DNA of 64,000 nt, from contig WGMC01000010.1 in NCBI GenBank assembly GCA_016125265.1, positions 1 through 64,000 of the forward strand, in the 5' to 3' direction. This document shows, piece after piece, positions 61,169-64,000 of this stretch (position 1 is its first letter; every line of letters starts with the position of its first letter). Under the pieces are notes generated by a model. The model saw only the letters and a list, made by a program, of their open reading frames with translations. It had not been told where the DNA came from and made no database searches. Source of the stretch: Planctomycetaceae bacterium (GTDB taxonomy: Bacteria > Planctomycetota > UBA1135 > GCA-002686595). A program made the position numbers and the translations under genes.

Positions 61169-62061
61169 ACACAGGCGGACTTTGGGTGGCGCTCGCAACG
61201 CCCTTTTCGGATTCCGGGGACGTGGACCGGGCGGCCTTCGTGCGCCTCGTCGAACACACCGTCAAGGGCGGCGTGGACACGCTGGTGGTGCTGGGTTCGA
61301 CCGGCGAAGCCGCCACATTGGACGAGGCGGAGCGCGACACGCTGATCGAGCTCTGCCTCGCGCACCGCGGCACCGCCGAAGTGGTCGTGGGCACCGGCCA
61401 CAACAGCACCGCCCAGGCGGCGCGCTGGACGAAGCGCGCGCAGCAACTGGGCGCACACGGGGCGCTCGTCGTCACGCCCTACTACAACAAGCCCATGCCC
61501 GCCGGCATGGTCGCCCACTACACCCACGTGGCGGACAGCGCGCCAGGGTTGCCGATCGCGGCGTACAACGTACCGGGGCGAACGGGCATCAACCTCGCGC
61601 CCGCCACCGCGGCGCAGTTGTGGCGCATCGAGAGCGTCGTCGCGCTCAAGGAATCCAGCGGCAACCTGGGCCAGATCGACGAGTTGGCCCGCGAACTGCC
61701 GGAGGGCAAGGCGCTGCTCGCGGGCGACGACCACCTGGCCCTGCCCTCGATCGCCGTCGGCGCCAGCGGCTTGGTTTCCGTGGTCGCCAACTTGCTGCCC
61801 GACGCCACCTTGCGGTTGGTGCAGGCCGCCCTCGCGGGCGACATCGAAGCGGCGCGGTCCTGGCAAAGGCGACTCGCGCCCACGATCGAAGCGCTTTTCG
61901 TCGAATCGAACCCCATTCCGCTGAAGGCCGGGCTCGCGCATTTGGGGTTGGCGAAGGACCATTGCCGACTGCCGCTCACCCGCCCCACGGACGCGACGCG
62001 CGCCCGTCTGGTGCAAGCGCTGAACCAGAGCGAACTCGTCGGCCGGAGTGCCCCGCGATGA
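61165..62061 (+). CDS. dapA: 4-hydroxy-tetrahydrodipicolinate synthase
   Basis: A 298-residue Schiff-base aldolase condensing aspartate semialdehyde with pyruvate, the committed step to lysine and DAP. GSTGEAATLDEAERDTLIE, TPYYNKP, catalytic Tyr134 (AAYNVPGRTG) and Lys162 (VVALKESSGN) are all present. ATG overlaps the dapB stop (ATGA). Confidence 0.95.
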   Translation: MNTGGLWVALATPFSDSGDVDRAAFVRLVEHTVKGGVDTLVVLGSTGEAATLDEAERDTLIELCLAHRGTAEVVVGTGHNSTAQAARWTKRAQQLGAHGALVVTPYYNKPMPAGMVAHYTHVADSAPGLPIAAYNVPGRTGINLAPATAAQLWRIESVVALKESSGNLGQIDELARELPEGKALLAGDDHLALPSIAVGASGLVSVVANLLPDATLRLVQAALAGDIEAARSWQRRLAPTIEALFVESNPIPLKAGLAHLGLAKDHCRLPLTRPTDATRARLVQALNQSELVGRSAPR

Positions 62062-62864
62062 ACCCCAACCAACTGCAGGACTTCTACGGACGAGAGGCGG
62101 GCGCGGTGCTCGCCGATCCGGACGCGACGCGGGCCCACGAGGCCCTGCTGACTGCACTCGAACGTGGCGAGTTGCGCGCCGCCGAACCCGACGAACAACA
62201 CGGCTGGCGCGTCAACACGTGGGTCAAGCAGGCGATCCTCCTGGGGTTCCGCCGCACCAGCGTCGTGCCCATGGGCCCAGCGTTCTTCGACAAAACCGCG
62301 TACCCGCCGCGGCAGTTGACGCTGGACGACGGCGTGCGCGCGGTGCCCGGCGGCACGGCGGTGCGCCGCGGTGCGCACCTCGCAAAAGGTGTGGTGATCA
62401 TGCCGCCGGCCTACGTGAACGTCGGTGCGTTCGTCGGCACGGGCACCATGGTCGACAGCCACGCGCTGGTCGGCTCGTGTGCGCAAATCGGCTCCCACGT
62501 ACACCTTTCCGCGGGTGCGCAGATCGGCGGTGTGCTCGAACCCGCAGGCGCGCGGCCGGTGATCGTCGAGGACGATTGTTTCGTCGGCGGCCTGGTCGGT
62601 GTGTTCGAGGGTGTGTGGGTGCGCCGGCGCGCCGTGCTGGCGGCCGGTGTGGTGCTCTCCGCATCGACACGCATCCAGGACCTGGTGCACGGGAAGGAAT
62701 GGCAGGGCGAGGTGCCCGAGGGCGCGGTCGTGGTGCCCGGCTCGCGCCCCGCGACGGGCACGTACGCCGAGGCCCACGGTCTGCACGTGCAAACCGCGTT
62801 GATCGTCAAGTACCGCGACGAGCGCACGGACGCGGCGACGGCCCTGGAGAGCGCCCTCCGGTGA
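62058..62864 (+). CDS. dapD: tetrahydrodipicolinate N-succinyltransferase
   Basis: A 268-residue acyltransferase with a left-handed beta-helix (hexapeptide repeats) seen in VNVGAFVGTGTMVDSHALVGSCAQIGSHVHLSAGAQIGGVLEP. It succinylates tetrahydrodipicolinate, setting the succinylase branch. The N-terminus (LQDFYGREAGAVLADP) and WVKQAILLGFR with FFDKTAYPPRQ are typical. ATGA overlap with dapA. Confidence 0.94.
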   Translation: MNPNQLQDFYGREAGAVLADPDATRAHEALLTALERGELRAAEPDEQHGWRVNTWVKQAILLGFRRTSVVPMGPAFFDKTAYPPRQLTLDDGVRAVPGGTAVRRGAHLAKGVVIMPPAYVNVGAFVGTGTMVDSHALVGSCAQIGSHVHLSAGAQIGGVLEPAGARPVIVEDDCFVGGLVGVFEGVWVRRRAVLAAGVVLSASTRIQDLVHGKEWQGEVPEGAVVVPGSRPATGTYAEAHGLHVQTALIVKYRDERTDAATALESALR

Positions 62865-63997
62865 ATCCCGTGCCCCCGCGGCCCGCCCGCCGTCTGGCCG
62901 GGCTCGGCGTTTCGCCCATCCGGCGCATCAGCGATGGCGCTCCGAAGGACGCCATCCCGCTGGGCCTCGGCGAGCCGACCTGGGAACTCCATCCCACTGC
63001 CCGTGAAGCGTTGGCGCGCACGACCGGTGTGCTCGGGTACGGCCCGCAAGCGGGCCTCGTCGAGCTGCGCAGCGCCATCGCCGCGCGCCTCGGCCGCGGA
63101 CCCGACGAAGTGCTCGTCACCATCGGCACGCAGGAGGGCCTCTTCGACGTGGCCCAGGCCTACTTGAATCCCGGCGACGAGGCGCTGGTGCCGGACCCCG
63201 GCTTTGTGGGCTACCTCGGTGTGGTGGCGCTGACGGGCGCGACCCCGGTCCCCTACCGCCTCGCGACCGACGATCGCTTCCGCCTGGACGCGGCGGAGTT
63301 CGCGCGCACCCTCGACGCGCATCCCAAGGCGCGGCTCGCGATCGTCGGCCATCCGGGCAACCCCACGGGCGGCGGCGCCACCGCCGAGTCGCTGCGCGCC
63401 GTGGCGGAGCTGTGCCAGGCCCGCGGTGTGCTCCTGGTCTCCGACGAGGTGTACCGCGACCTGCACTTCGGCGCGCCGACGCCGTCGTTGCTCGACGTCA
63501 GCAACTACGGCTTCGTGCTCGGCTCGACCAGCAAGGGTTTTGGCGCGCCGGGTCTGCGTGTCGGTTGGGTTCTGGGCGATGCCGAAGCCCTTTGGCCACT
63601 GCGGGTGGTGCACGGTTTTGCGGTCACCAGCGCGGCGCTGCCCAGCCAGCGCGCGGCTCTGGCGCTGTTCGAGAACTACGACGACGCCGTCGAGCACTCG
63701 CGGCGCGAGCTCGCACTGCGGTACACGGCCTTGGAGCGCGCCTTCGCGACGGAACTCGGTCGGGCGGTCTCGCCGCCGGACGGCAGTTTCTACCACTTCC
63801 TCGAGCTTCCGGAAGCCGCCTGGGACGACCCCTTCGCCTTCTGTCTGCGCCTCCGCGACGAGGCCAAGGTCGTGCTCATCCCTGGGCTGGCGTTCGGCGA
63901 GGCGGGTCGGCGTCACGCCAGACTGTCGTTCGCGGCGCAGCCCGAGCAGATCGCGGAAGGTGTGCGGCGCTACGCGCGCTTCGTGGAGGGGCTGTGA
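62861..63997 (+). CDS. PLP-dependent aminotransferase, probable DapC
   Basis: A 378-residue fold-type I aminotransferase. Substrate/cofactor landmarks: LGLGEPTWELHPTAREAL, GYGPQAGLVELRSAIAARLG, HPGNPTGGG, SDEVYRDLHFG and the PLP lysine K225 in GSTSKGFGAPGLRVGW. By context it should transaminate N-succinyl-2-amino-6-oxopimelate (DapC), but class-I aminotransferases are hard to tell apart. GTG overlaps dapD (GTGA). The final stop is again within GTGA at 63994-63997, so a further gene may start there and run beyond the window. Confidence 0.85.
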   Translation: MNPVPPRPARRLAGLGVSPIRRISDGAPKDAIPLGLGEPTWELHPTAREALARTTGVLGYGPQAGLVELRSAIAARLGRGPDEVLVTIGTQEGLFDVAQAYLNPGDEALVPDPGFVGYLGVVALTGATPVPYRLATDDRFRLDAAEFARTLDAHPKARLAIVGHPGNPTGGGATAESLRAVAELCQARGVLLVSDEVYRDLHFGAPTPSLLDVSNYGFVLGSTSKGFGAPGLRVGWVLGDAEALWPLRVVHGFAVTSAALPSQRAALALFENYDDAVEHSRRELALRYTALERAFATELGRAVSPPDGSFYHFLELPEAAWDDPFAFCLRLRDEAKVVLIPGLAFGEAGRRHARLSFAAQPEQIAEGVRRYARFVEGL

Positions 63998-64000
63998 GCG

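Overview
The window reads as chromosomal DNA of a high-GC, free-living bacterium, most likely a Planctomycetota member of a high-GC lineage. This is inferred from a secreted protein built of 'VHDDGxGPALxVAGxF' repeats, a double PurS-PurL fusion, a fused isobutyryl-CoA mutase, several domain-rich lipoproteins, and the scarcity of Shine-Dalgarno sequences. No phage, integrase, transposase or CRISPR locus was seen. Almost all of the sequence is coding; the two gene-free stretches over 300 bp (9124-10041 and 12745-13181) are both filled by unusual repeat structures.

Left part (1-18471). A truncated beta-propeller-like gene is followed on the minus strand by an ECF-type sigma factor with its zinc-finger anti-sigma factor, and then accA (fatty acid synthesis). 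Divergent from accA are purL (with two fused PurS domains) and purQ, then a small DUF3568-like lipoprotein. A 0.9-kb non-coding region follows: a 12-unit array of 35-bp repeats plus a 26-bp array, bracketed by about 60-bp inverted repeats. Next come a Fur-family regulator and purD (both minus strand), tRNA-Pro(UGG) and tRNA-Arg(UCU), a small membrane protein, an intergenic element of interlocking inverted repeats, a large membrane protein of unknown function, a NUDIX plus metallo-beta-lactamase fusion coupled to a lipoprotein, and a lipoprotein closely resembling eukaryotic PLD3/PLD4.

Middle part (18447-49699). A seven-gene minus-strand run holds an HtrA-type protease, the fluoride channel CrcB, IcmF, methylmalonyl-CoA mutase MutA/MutB, the chaperone MeaB and a GT87-type glycosyltransferase, with overlapping or abutting starts in the mutase part. 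Active-site residues separate the two mutases: Tyr/Arg in MutB (methylmalonyl-CoA) and Phe/Gln in IcmF (isobutyryl-CoA). Then follow a REC-GGDEF-EAL signalling protein whose start codon directly abuts five 19-bp repeats, a thioredoxin-like protein, a cardiolipin synthase, an acyl-CoA ligase, an LpxH-like phosphoesterase with a glycosyltransferase, a degenerate M16-like secreted protein, PhoX and YaeQ. A heavy-metal RND efflux operon (outer-membrane factor, adaptor, pump) is bracketed by two histidine-rich exported proteins.

Right part (49785-64000). A class-I glutamine amidotransferase, a MATE transporter, the large secreted repeat protein and a coiled-coil lipoprotein coupled to a SUI1/YciH factor lead into a seven-gene lysine/diaminopimelate operon: M20 desuccinylase, archaeal/fungal-type Asd, LysC, DapB, DapA, DapD and an aminotransferase. 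All six junctions overlap by exactly four bases. With the aminotransferase as DapC, it covers nearly the whole succinylase branch from aspartate to LL-diaminopimelate, and a further GTGA at the very end suggests the operon continues beyond the window.
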